Of a DNA stretch of 64,000 nucleotides, positions 1 through 7,467 are shown in pieces. Within the stretch, counting starts at the first letter, position 1. Each line of letters starts with the position of its first letter. The notes under the pieces were generated by a model, which ran no database searches, was not told where the DNA came from, and worked only from the letters and a program-made list of their open reading frames with translations. Made by a program: the position numbers and the translations under genes. The DNA is from Pseudomonas chlororaphis (lineage in GTDB: Bacteria > Pseudomonadota > Gammaproteobacteria > Pseudomonadales > Pseudomonadaceae): contig NZ_MOAL01000008.1 in the NCBI RefSeq assembly GCF_003731765.1, positions 620,001 to 684,000 of the forward strand. The letters run 5' to 3'.

Positions 1-55
1 CGAACGCATAACGAAACATTCGTCCGCCGCTGATCGCCAGTGTTTCAGTGCCCAT
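1..55 (-). CDS. ZIP-family metal transporter, N-terminal fragment
   Basis: Only the first 18 codons are in the window, beginning with ATG at 53-55 on the minus strand and running off the left edge; a TAAGG stretch lies about 7 bases upstream. The short N-terminus begins MGTETLAISGGRMFRYAF. From memory this resembles the N-terminus of Pseudomonas ZIP-type divalent metal transporters, and P. aeruginosa has such a gene (PA4467) directly after the fagA-fumC-sodA operon. The call therefore rests on synteny plus a very short match. It lies 32 bases after sodA and could belong to the same iron- or manganese-responsive transcript. Confidence 0.45.
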   Translation of the reverse strand, partial: MGTETLAISGGRMFRYAF

Positions 56-86
56 AGTCGGCCTTAGATCTTGTCAAGTTGGAGAC

Positions 87-698
87 TCAAGCCACGGCTG
101 CTTGATAGCGCTGAGCCACTTCAGGCCAGTTGATGACGTTGTAGAACGCGTTGATGTATTCCGGCCGGCGGTTCTGGTAACGCAGGTAATAAGCGTGTTC
201 CCACACGTCCAGGCCAAGGATTGGGGTGTTGCCGTTCATCAGCGGGCTGTCCTGATTGCCGCTGCTCTCCACCACCAGCTTTTTCTCCGGGGTCACGCTG
301 AGCCAGGCCCAGCCGCTACCGAAACGGGTCAGCGCCGCTTTGGTGAACGCCTCTTTGAAGCTGTCGAAGCCCCCCAGTTGTTCCTCGATGGCCTGCCACA
401 GAGCGCCCTCGGGTTTGCCGCCACCCGACGGCGTCATGACCGCCCAGAACAGCGAATGGTTGGCATGCCCGCCACCCTGGTTGATCACCGCGGCGCGGAG
501 TTTTTCTGGAAGCTGCTGGACGCTGGCCACCAGCTTTTCAACCGACCAGTCAGCCCACTCGGTGCCTTCTACCGCGGCATTGAGGTTGTTGATGTACGTC
601 TGGTGGTGCTTGCTGTAGTGAATTTCCATGGTCTGTGCATCGATGTGCGGTTCCAGGGCGTCGTAGGCGTAAGGCAGTGCAGGCAAGGTAAAGGACAT
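87..698 (-). CDS. sodA: Superoxide dismutase, manganese type
   Basis: 203 residues, full length for the Fe/Mn superoxide dismutase family, which converts superoxide to hydrogen peroxide and oxygen in the cytoplasm. The metal ligands can be read directly: His27, His81, Asp164 and His168, with the family signature DVWEHAYY. The second-shell glutamine is at 149 (GNQDSP), the position used by Mn enzymes, so I call it MnSOD rather than FeSOD. It is the last of four genes in an operon headed by a Fur box, and its start follows directly on the stop of the preceding orfX. In P. aeruginosa the equivalent operon is switched on in iron starvation, when Fe-dependent SodB is disadvantaged. Confidence 0.95.
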   Translation of the reverse strand: MSFTLPALPYAYDALEPHIDAQTMEIHYSKHHQTYINNLNAAVEGTEWADWSVEKLVASVQQLPEKLRAAVINQGGGHANHSLFWAVMTPSGGGKPEGALWQAIEEQLGGFDSFKEAFTKAALTRFGSGWAWLSVTPEKKLVVESSGNQDSPLMNGNTPILGLDVWEHAYYLRYQNRRPEYINAFYNVINWPEVAQRYQAAVA

Positions 699-1148
699 TC
701 AATGTGCTCCGTAATGTGGGCCATTCGGGATCGCGACGTCAGGCGCCATTTGCGCGACGTGGTTCTCCAGCAGGCGATGCGTACGCGGGTATTCGCCGTG
801 TTCACTGATGAAATTCAGCAGCTCAACGTAGGTCTTGCTGCTTTGGCGAAACGCCGCTTCGCGCAAAGCGAGAGGCAGCCGGTTGTCCTGCAGGGTCTGC
901 AACAGGCGCTGGTGGATCGCGCAGAGGTACTCCGCGCTTTCCTCCGGCTGGTTCAGGCGCAAGTGCAGGTCGGCCAGGTTGTGGTGGGAAATGACGCAGG
1001 CCGCAACGGCTTCGTCGGCATCCGACCAGCGCTCGAACAGCACCTGGGCCAAGGCCAGCGCCTGCAGGTAATACTCGCGAGCATCCACAAGATCGCCCTG
1101 AATGAAGAAGCGATTGGCCCTTTCGATCGTGCGTTTCCAGTGTTCCAT
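699..1148 (-). CDS. Conserved protein of the fumC-sodA operon (orfX)
   Basis: 149 residues, largely alpha-helical by eye, with regularly spaced pairs such as NRFFIQGDLVDAREYYLQAL and HHNLADLHLRLNQPEESAEYL that look like degenerate TPR helices. No signal peptide or membrane segment is seen. It sits between fumC and sodA; its stop codon TGA starts at 701 and sodA begins at 698 with no gap, so the two are very likely translationally coupled. The position matches PA4469 (orfX) of the iron-regulated fagA-fumC-orfX-sodA operon. The molecular function is not known; a role as an adaptor or metal-related factor for its neighbours is only inference. Confidence 0.85.
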   Translation of the reverse strand: MEHWKRTIERANRFFIQGDLVDAREYYLQALALAQVLFERWSDADEAVAACVISHHNLADLHLRLNQPEESAEYLCAIHQRLLQTLQDNRLPLALREAAFRQSSKTYVELLNFISEHGEYPRTHRLLENHVAQMAPDVAIPNGPHYGAH

Positions 1149-1175
1149 GGTGAGCCTCCAAAGCCGGATCGGGGA

Positions 1176-2552
1176 TTACACGCCGCCGGCGGTGAGCTTT
1201 TCCGGATCCAGCAGGACTTCCAGCTGGCTACGGGAAAGATCGGTGTGTTCCAGGGCCACATCGATCACCGGACGCCCTTGCTTGTAGGCGGTCTTGGCGA
1301 TTTCCGCGGCTTTTTGATAACCGATGATCGGGTTCAAGGCGGTTACCAGGATCGGGTTGCGCGACAGCGCTTCCTTGAGCTTGGGTTCATTGACCTTGAA
1401 GCTGGCGATGGCCTTGTCGGCCAGCAGACGGCTGGAGTTGGCCAGCAACTCGATACTGCTCAGCAGGTTCTGGGCAATGATCGGCAGCATCACGTTGAGT
1501 TCGAAGTTGCCCGACTGGCCGGCCACGGTGATCACCGAGTCATTGCCAATCACTTGCGCCGCCACCATGGCGGTGGCTTCCGGAATCACCGGGTTGACCT
1601 TGCCCGGCATGATCGAGGAGCCCGGCTGCAGGCCTTCCAGTTCGATCTCGCCCAGGCCCGCCAGCGGACCGGAGTTCATCCAGCGCAAGTCGTTGGCGAT
1701 CTTCATCAGCGAGACCGCAATCGCCTTGAGCTGGCCGGACACTGCTACAGCGGTGTCCTGGGAGCCGATCAGGGCGAACAGGTTCACACCCGGGGTGAAG
1801 GTCACTTGGGTCAAGCGGCTCAACTGCTGGCTGAACCGCGCGGCGAATTCAGGGTGAGCGTTGATCCCGGTGCCGACGGCCGTGCCGCCCTGCGCCAGCG
1901 CCTGCAGGCTCGGCAGCAGGTCTTGCAGGTGACCGATATTGGCCTTGAGTTGCTGGGCCCAGCCTTCCAGCACCTGACTCATACGCACTGGCATCGCGTC
2001 CATGAGGTGAGTACGCCCGGTCTTGATGAACGGATGAACTTCGACCGCCTTGCGCTCGATCACTGCCACCAGGTGCAACAGCGCCGGCAGCAGTTGTTCG
2101 TGCAGGGTCAAGGCGGCGCTGACGTGAATGGTGGTAGGGATGATGTCGTTGCTGCTCTGGCCGCAGTTGACATGGTCGTTGGCGTTCACCGCCTCGCCCA
2201 GCAGGCGGCTGGCCAGGGTTGCCAGCACTTCGTTGGCGTTCATGTTCGAACTGGTGCCGGAGCCGGTCTGGAAGATATCCACCGGGAAGTGCTGCATGTA
2301 GTCACCTTCCAGCAGGCCCTGGGCGGCATCGACAATGGCCTTGCCCTGCGACTCGCTCAGTTGCTGGAGTTCGACGTTGGCCTTGGCCGCTGCAGCCTTC
2401 GCCAGGATCAAGGCGCGAATGAACTGCGCCGGCATGCGCTGCCCGCTGATGGGAAAGTTATCCACCGCACGCTGGGTTTGCGCGCCATACAACGCGTGCT
2501 CGGGGACCTGCAACTCGCCCATGCTGTCGCGTTCGATACGGGTATTACTCAT
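1176..2552 (-). CDS. fumC: Class II fumarate hydratase (iron-independent)
   Basis: 458 residues, usual length for the tetrameric class II fumarase that interconverts fumarate and malate in the TCA cycle. The lyase superfamily signature GSSIMPGKVNP is present, along with GSGTSSNMNANEV and CGQSSNDIIPT active-site segments. Class II fumarases need no iron-sulfur cluster, which explains why this gene sits in a Fur-controlled operon: it can replace the iron-dependent class I enzyme when iron is scarce. Its start overlaps the end of fagA by 8 bases (2545-2552). I am sure of family and role; regulation by Fur is inferred from the box upstream of fagA. Confidence 0.96.
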   Translation of the reverse strand: MSNTRIERDSMGELQVPEHALYGAQTQRAVDNFPISGQRMPAQFIRALILAKAAAAKANVELQQLSESQGKAIVDAAQGLLEGDYMQHFPVDIFQTGSGTSSNMNANEVLATLASRLLGEAVNANDHVNCGQSSNDIIPTTIHVSAALTLHEQLLPALLHLVAVIERKAVEVHPFIKTGRTHLMDAMPVRMSQVLEGWAQQLKANIGHLQDLLPSLQALAQGGTAVGTGINAHPEFAARFSQQLSRLTQVTFTPGVNLFALIGSQDTAVAVSGQLKAIAVSLMKIANDLRWMNSGPLAGLGEIELEGLQPGSSIMPGKVNPVIPEATAMVAAQVIGNDSVITVAGQSGNFELNVMLPIIAQNLLSSIELLANSSRLLADKAIASFKVNEPKLKEALSRNPILVTALNPIIGYQKAAEIAKTAYKQGRPVIDVALEHTDLSRSQLEVLLDPEKLTAGGV

Positions 2553-2940
2553 CGGGAAATCCTTGCACCAGTTCGATCAGGGGGATGGAAGGCAGCAGCG
2601 AGCACGTCGCCAACTGCCAGGCATAGCTTTGCCAGCGCTTGAGCCGGCATTTGCACAAAGAGAGTCGCTCCAGATCACGCAGGGGGCGCCAGGCCTGGTC
2701 CAGGCACTGGCTGCGCCAATGCCAGGGCAAGGCCGTGTCGAGCGCGGTATCGAGCAACAAACGGAAGGAGGTTTCAGCCACGGTCCAGGCGGAAGTGCTG
2801 GTGCAACAGGCCAGATAGCGCCCCTCGGCCAGGTAATGTTCGATCAGGCGCGGCTCGTCCGGATCAAGGGCACAACGGATCTGGCGGCTCATCCAACGCC
2901 AGCTTTCGAGGTAATGCTGCTCGTGCAGGGCAGTACTCAT
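2545..2940 (-). CDS. fagA: Fur-associated gene A product
   Basis: 131 residues, rich in Trp, Cys, Arg and Leu, with no recognisable catalytic motif, signal peptide or membrane helix. It is the first gene downstream of a Fur box and overlaps fumC by 8 bases. Position, size and context match fagA of P. aeruginosa, the leading gene of the fagA-fumC-orfX-sodA transcript that is repressed by Fur with iron. The function of FagA is unknown. Five cysteines in 131 residues (CALD, LACCTST, LDQAWR region, CKCRL) are noteworthy for a small cytoplasmic protein in an iron operon and may suggest metal contact, but this is speculation. Confidence 0.85.
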   Translation of the reverse strand: MSTALHEQHYLESWRWMSRQIRCALDPDEPRLIEHYLAEGRYLACCTSTSAWTVAETSFRLLLDTALDTALPWHWRSQCLDQAWRPLRDLERLSLCKCRLKRWQSYAWQLATCSLLPSIPLIELVQGFPDE

Positions 2941-2957
2941 GACCGGGGCTCATCTAC

Positions 2958-2998
2958 GAAATGAGACTCATTGTTATCTGATATTGATAATCAAATCA
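2958..2998 (-). promoter_or_regulatory. Fur box upstream of fagA
   Basis: Positions 2980-2998 read GATATTGATAATCAAATCA, matching 13 of 19 bases of the classic Fur consensus. Immediately beside it, 2960-2972 holds the palindrome AATGAGACTCATT, which would give an extended or double Fur site. It lies 20-60 bases before the fagA start codon, where a repressor would block RNA polymerase. Confidence 0.75.
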
Positions 2999-3022
2999 AT
3001 CTGGCGTGTACGAATTTTGCTC

Positions 3023-3056
3023 AAAAAAAAGCGCGCCACCCGAAAAGGTGGCGCGC
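3023..3056 (-). terminator. Intrinsic terminator after pmbA
   Basis: A perfect 10-bp stem (3031-3040 with 3047-3056, loop CGAAAA) is followed on the minus strand by eight T residues (the A run at 3023-3030). It lies 19 bases beyond the pmbA stop codon. Confidence 0.9.
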
Positions 3057-3074
3057 CTGGGACCTGCAATCAGA

Positions 3075-4421
3075 TCAACTGCCCGCGACAGTCATCCGCT
3101 CGATCAACACCGAACCGGTGCGGATATTGCTGCGCAGTTCCAGGTCGTTACCCACGGCAACGATCTGCTTGAACATGTCGCGCATGTTGCCGGCGATGGT
3201 CACTTCCTGGACTGCGAACTGGATCTCGCCGTTCTCCACCCAGAAGCCCGCCGCGCCGCGGGAGTAGTCGCCCGTGACCATGTTCAAGCCATGGCCCATC
3301 AACTCGGTGACCAACAGGCCGCGGCCCATGCGCCGCAACAACGCCGCCTGGTCTTCGTCGCCGTGGGTGACAAACAGGTTGTGCACGCCGCCGGCGTTGG
3401 CGGTGCTCGGCAGCCCCAGCTTGCGCCCGGAGTAAGTGCCAAGAATGTAAGACACCAACTCGCCCTTCTCGACGAACGGCTTGGCGTAAGTGGCCAGGCC
3501 ATCACCGTCGAAAGCCGCGCTGCCCATGGCCTGCATCAGGTGTGGGCGCTCGTCGATGGTCAGCCATTCCGGGAACAGTTGCTGGCCCAGGGCGCCCTCC
3601 AGAAATGACGATTTGCGGTACAGATTGCCGCCGGAAATCGCCCCCAGGAAGCTGCCGAACAAGCCACCGGCCAGTTCTGCGGAGAACAGCACAGGCACTT
3701 CACAGGTCGGCACCGGGCGCGCGCCCAGACGGCTGGCGGCCCGCTGTGCAGCTTTCTGGCCGATGCTGGCCGGGTCAGCCAGCAGGTTGCCCTGGCGGCT
3801 GACGTCGTACCAATAATCACGCTGCATCTGGCCATTGGCCTCGGCAATCATCACGCAGCTCAGGCTATGCCGGGTCGAGGCATAACCGCCAACAAAGCCG
3901 TGGCTGTTGCCATAGACGCGGCAACCTTGATGGGTGCTCAGGGTGGTGCCATCGGCGTTCTTGATCCGGCTGTCGGCGGCAAAGGCTGCCGCTTCGCAGG
4001 CCAGCGCCTGCTCGATGGCTTGCTCCGGGGTGATATTCCAGGCGTGGAACAGGTCGAAGTCCTTCAGGTCCTTGGCCATCAGCGCCGCATCGGCCAGGCC
4101 CGACGCCTCGTCTTCCGAGGTGTGCTTGGCGATGGCCAGCGCCGCGGCGACGGTCTCGCGAATGGCATCCGGGCCGCTGGCGGAGGTGCTGGCCGAGCCC
4201 TTGCGCTGGCCGACATACAAAGTGATGCCAAAGCCCTGGTCGCGATTGAACTCAACGGTTTCCACTTCCCGCTGACGCACCGACGTGGACAGGCCCTGCT
4301 CCAGAGAAACCGCGACCTCACAGGCGCTGGCGCCCTGGCGCTTGGCCTCGGCGATGATCTGCTCAACCTGTTCCTGCAGTGCCGGCAAAGCTTGTGGGCC
4401 GACGCTTTCTGCTGCACTCAT
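3075..4421 (-). CDS. pmbA: TldE/PmbA, inactive-subunit partner of metalloprotease TldD
   Basis: 448 residues (E. coli PmbA has 450). The protein pairs with TldD to form a heterodimeric metalloprotease that trims leader peptides (microcin B17, antitoxin CcdA in E. coli). It has the PmbA/TldD N-terminal domain and the C-terminal core, but not the HExxxH zinc motif, as expected for the non-catalytic partner. I use ATG at 4421, preceded by GTGGAG; a GTG at 4433 would add four residues. The partner tldD lies 0.7 kb away, separated by darP on the other strand. A strong terminator follows. Confidence 0.95.
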   Translation of the reverse strand: MSAAESVGPQALPALQEQVEQIIAEAKRQGASACEVAVSLEQGLSTSVRQREVETVEFNRDQGFGITLYVGQRKGSASTSASGPDAIRETVAAALAIAKHTSEDEASGLADAALMAKDLKDFDLFHAWNITPEQAIEQALACEAAAFAADSRIKNADGTTLSTHQGCRVYGNSHGFVGGYASTRHSLSCVMIAEANGQMQRDYWYDVSRQGNLLADPASIGQKAAQRAASRLGARPVPTCEVPVLFSAELAGGLFGSFLGAISGGNLYRKSSFLEGALGQQLFPEWLTIDERPHLMQAMGSAAFDGDGLATYAKPFVEKGELVSYILGTYSGRKLGLPSTANAGGVHNLFVTHGDEDQAALLRRMGRGLLVTELMGHGLNMVTGDYSRGAAGFWVENGEIQFAVQEVTIAGNMRDMFKQIVAVGNDLELRSNIRTGSVLIERMTVAGS

Positions 4422-4529
4422 GGTTTTCTCCACTCAAATTCTGCTTTCGGTTAAGGCCTTCGAGCGACCGGGCCGGACAAGCGGCCCCCGACTGGTTATC
4501 ATGGCGGCGTTTCTTTGCGGACTGCCACC

Positions 4530-5051
4530 ATGGTTGATTCTTACGACGACTCCCTCGATGGGGAGAAAAGCAAATCCCAGGTCAAACGCGAGCTGCATGC
4601 TCTGGTTGACCTCGGCGAGCGCCTTACAACACTCAAACCCGACTTGCTGGCAAAACTGCCGTTGACCGACGCCATGCGCCGGGCTCTGGCCGATGCGCCC
4701 AAGCACACTGCGAACATCGCCCGTAAACGCCACCTGCAATTCATCGGCAAGCTGATGCGTGACCAGGACACTGCGGCGATTCTGCAACTGCTTGACCAAC
4801 TCGATGCCTCCACCCGGCAGTACAACGAACGCTTCCACGGCCTGGAACGCTGGCGCGATCGCCTGATCGCAGGCGATGACGGCGTGCTGGAGAAGTTCGT
4901 CGTTGACTATCCGGAAGCGGACCGTCAACAACTGCGCTCCCTGATCCGTCAGGCGCAGCATGAGCTGGCCCATAACAAGGCGCCGGCCTCCAGCCGTAAA
5001 ATCTTCAAGTACATCCGTGAGCTGGACGAAGTTCAACGCGGTCTGCGCTGA
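4530..5051 (+). CDS. darP: DarP/YjgA, 50S ribosome assembly factor
   Basis: 173 residues, almost entirely helical and highly charged, without signal or membrane segment. The sequence, with KSQVKRELHALVDLGERL near the N-terminus and SSRKIFKYIRELDE near the C-terminus, is that of the YjgA/DarP family, which acts in late maturation of the large ribosomal subunit, probably near the peptidyl-transferase centre. I choose ATG at 4530; a TTG five codons upstream is in frame but has no better ribosome site. It lies between pmbA and tldD on the opposite strand, an arrangement conserved in P. aeruginosa (PA4473) and reminiscent of the yjgA-pmbA pairing in enterics. Confidence 0.93.
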   Translation: MVDSYDDSLDGEKSKSQVKRELHALVDLGERLTTLKPDLLAKLPLTDAMRRALADAPKHTANIARKRHLQFIGKLMRDQDTAAILQLLDQLDASTRQYNERFHGLERWRDRLIAGDDGVLEKFVVDYPEADRQQLRSLIRQAQHELAHNKAPASSRKIFKYIRELDEVQRGLR

Positions 5052-5099
5052 TCCTCGCACCGGGTGGGTTGCCACGCAGCCCACCCGCCGCTCCACGCC

Positions 5100-6542
5100 T
5101 CAAGCCCCCGTGCCACCCACTGTGATGCCATCGATTTTCAGGGTCGGCTGACCCACGCCCACCGGCACCGATTGGCCATCCTTGCCACAGGTCCCCACAC
5201 CGCTGTCCAGCGACAAGTCATTGCCGACCATGGACACTTTGCTCATGGCTTCCGGGCCGTTGCCGATCAGGGTCGCGCCCTTGACTGGAGCGGTGATCTT
5301 GCCGTCTTCGATCAGGTACGCCTCGCTGGTGGAGAACACGAACTTGCCGCTGGTGATGTCCACTTGGCCGCCACCCAGATTGGCGCAGTAGATACCCTTT
5401 TTCACCGAGGCAATGATTTCCGCCGGGTCGCTTTCGCCCGCCAGCATGTAAGTGTTGGTCATGCGCGGCATCGGCAGGTGCGCATAGGATTCGCGACGAC
5501 CGTTGCCGGTGCGCGCCACGCCCATCAGGCGGGCGTTGAGCTTGTCCTGCATGTAGCCTTTGAGCACGCCGTTTTCGATCAGGGTGGTGCACTCGGTCGG
5601 GGTGCCTTCATCGTCCACGGTCAGTGAGCCGCGACGGCCAGCCAGGGTGCCATCATCGACGATGGTGCACAGCTTGGAGGCAACCATTTCGCCCATGCGC
5701 CCGCTGTAGGCCGAACTGCCCTTGCGGTTGAAATCGCCTTCCAGGCCATGGCCCACCGCTTCGTGCAACAGCACCCCGGACCAGCCGGAGCCCAGCACCA
5801 CTGGCAAGGTGCCGGCCGGTGCCGGAATGGCTTCCAGGTTCACCAGGGCCTGGCGCAGCGCTTCACGGGCATACCCCATGGCGCGGTCTTCACTGAGGAA
5901 GTACCGGTAGTCGGTGCGCCCACCACCACCATGGCCGCCGCGCTCGCGCCGGCCGTTCTGCTCGACAATCACGCTGACATTGAAACGCACCAGCGGCCGC
6001 ACATCGGCGCTCAAGCCGCCATCGGTGGAGGCCACCAGGATGCGCTCCCACACCCCGGCCATGCTCACGCTGACCTGCTGGATGCGCGGGTCCAGGGCAC
6101 GGGTGGCGACATCGATGCGCTTGAGCAACTCGACCTTTTCGGCCCGGCTGATGACTTCAAGGGGGTTATCCGGCGCGTACAACTGCGCCACATCCTGGGT
6201 AGTGAAGGCCTGCACGCTGCCATTCTGCCCGGCCCGGGAAATCGAGCGCGCCGCCCGCGCCGCCTGGCCCAGCGCTTCCAGGGTGATGGCATTGCTGTAG
6301 GCAAAGCCGGTCTTCTCACCGGATTGCGCCCGCACGCCAACGCCCTGATCAAGGTTGAAACTGCCTTCCTTGACGATGCCGTCTTCCAAGGACCAGGACT
6401 CGGAAATCTGCCCCTGGAAATACAGGTCGGCAGCATCGATCCCCGGGCCGGCCAGATCGCCCAGCACACTCTGCAGGCTTTCAATGGTCACGCCACCAGG
6501 GGCTAAAAGGTGTTCACTGACTGAGGACAACAACCCGCTCAT
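5100..6542 (-). CDS. tldD: Metalloprotease TldD
   Basis: 480 residues (E. coli TldD 481). The catalytic subunit of the TldD/PmbA protease: the zinc motif HEAVGHGLEGD starts at residue 260, giving His260, Glu261 and His265. The C-terminal part carries the glycine-rich core (ESYAHLPMPRMTNTYM, GTCGKDGQSVPVGVGQPTL). ATG at 6542. It is 27 bases downstream of the nitrilase-family gene and likely co-transcribed with yhdP and that gene. No modified-peptide precursor or ccdA homologue is seen nearby, so the physiological substrate cannot be read from context. Confidence 0.96.
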   Translation of the reverse strand: MSGLLSSVSEHLLAPGGVTIESLQSVLGDLAGPGIDAADLYFQGQISESWSLEDGIVKEGSFNLDQGVGVRAQSGEKTGFAYSNAITLEALGQAARAARSISRAGQNGSVQAFTTQDVAQLYAPDNPLEVISRAEKVELLKRIDVATRALDPRIQQVSVSMAGVWERILVASTDGGLSADVRPLVRFNVSVIVEQNGRRERGGHGGGGRTDYRYFLSEDRAMGYAREALRQALVNLEAIPAPAGTLPVVLGSGWSGVLLHEAVGHGLEGDFNRKGSSAYSGRMGEMVASKLCTIVDDGTLAGRRGSLTVDDEGTPTECTTLIENGVLKGYMQDKLNARLMGVARTGNGRRESYAHLPMPRMTNTYMLAGESDPAEIIASVKKGIYCANLGGGQVDITSGKFVFSTSEAYLIEDGKITAPVKGATLIGNGPEAMSKVSMVGNDLSLDSGVGTCGKDGQSVPVGVGQPTLKIDGITVGGTGA

Positions 6543-6569
6543 ATGCTTTGCGCCTTAAATTCGTCGTTC

Positions 6570-7409
6570 TTAAGCAAGTCGCTGGGCGCCTTGCGAGAAA
6601 AAGCGCCGGTGACTGGCCACCGGCATCCGCGCCCGGATGGACGCCTGTTCGCTGCTATCGCGTTGGGCCAGCAGCACGGCCTCGCCTTGATCCTGTTCTG
6701 CCAGCACCCGCCCCCAGGGATCGACAATGGCGGCATGGCCAAAGGTCTCGCGGGGGCCTGGGTGAACGCCGCCCTGGGCAGCCGCCAGCAGGTAGCACTG
6801 GGTCTCGATGGCACGGGCGCGAATCAGCACCTCCCAATGCGCCGCGCCGGTTACCGCGGTGAACGCTGAGGGCGCGGTAATCAGCTCCGCCCCGGCAGCG
6901 CGCAACTCGCTGTACAACTCGGGAAAGCGCAGGTCGTAACAGACCGTCAGGCCCAAGCGGCCGACCGGGGTATCCGCCACCACCACTTGGCTGCCATGAG
7001 CATAGTCATCGGATTCACGGTAACGGCCACGCTGATCGGCCACGTCCACATCGAACAAGTGCAGCTTGTCGTAACGAGCGGCCACCTCGCCGTGCTCGTC
7101 GATCAACAGCGAACAGGCATTGGCTTTGCCTTCGGGCTGATGCAACGGTGGCAACGGCAACGTGCCGCCCACTATCCATAACTTGAGGTCGCGGGCGGTC
7201 TGTTTCAACCAGGGCAGGATCGGCCCTTCGCCCAAGGCTTCGGCGCGACCGATAGCGGCCACGTCGCGACGCCCCATGGCAGCGAAGTTTTCCGGCAGGA
7301 CCGCCAGGCGCGCACCACCGGCCGCAGCCTGCTCAAGCAGGCGTCGGGCCTGGGCCAGATTGGCCAGCACATCGCTCTGGCTGACCATTTGAATCACCGC
7401 AAGAGACAT
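6570..7409 (-). CDS. Carbon-nitrogen hydrolase (nitrilase superfamily, Nit1-like amidase)
   Basis: 279 residues, a single CN-hydrolase domain. The catalytic triad is visible as Glu40 (VLPENFA), Lys115 (YDKLHLFDVD) and Cys157 (CYDLRFPE). The YDKLHLFDVD and CYDLRFPELY segments are those of the Nit1 branch, whose best characterised members hydrolyse deaminated glutathione, a metabolite-repair reaction. That substrate is inferred from family only. It lies between yhdP (59 bases upstream) and tldD (27 bases downstream) in one leftward run, an order shared with P. aeruginosa (PA4475). Confidence 0.9.
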   Translation of the reverse strand: MSLAVIQMVSQSDVLANLAQARRLLEQAAAGGARLAVLPENFAAMGRRDVAAIGRAEALGEGPILPWLKQTARDLKLWIVGGTLPLPPLHQPEGKANACSLLIDEHGEVAARYDKLHLFDVDVADQRGRYRESDDYAHGSQVVVADTPVGRLGLTVCYDLRFPELYSELRAAGAELITAPSAFTAVTGAAHWEVLIRARAIETQCYLLAAAQGGVHPGPRETFGHAAIVDPWGRVLAEQDQGEAVLLAQRDSSEQASIRARMPVASHRRFFSQGAQRLA

Positions 7410-7467
7410 GGCGCACTCCGTATCGGGTAGGCCGCCATGCTACTCCATGGAGCAATACCCAAGGCTC

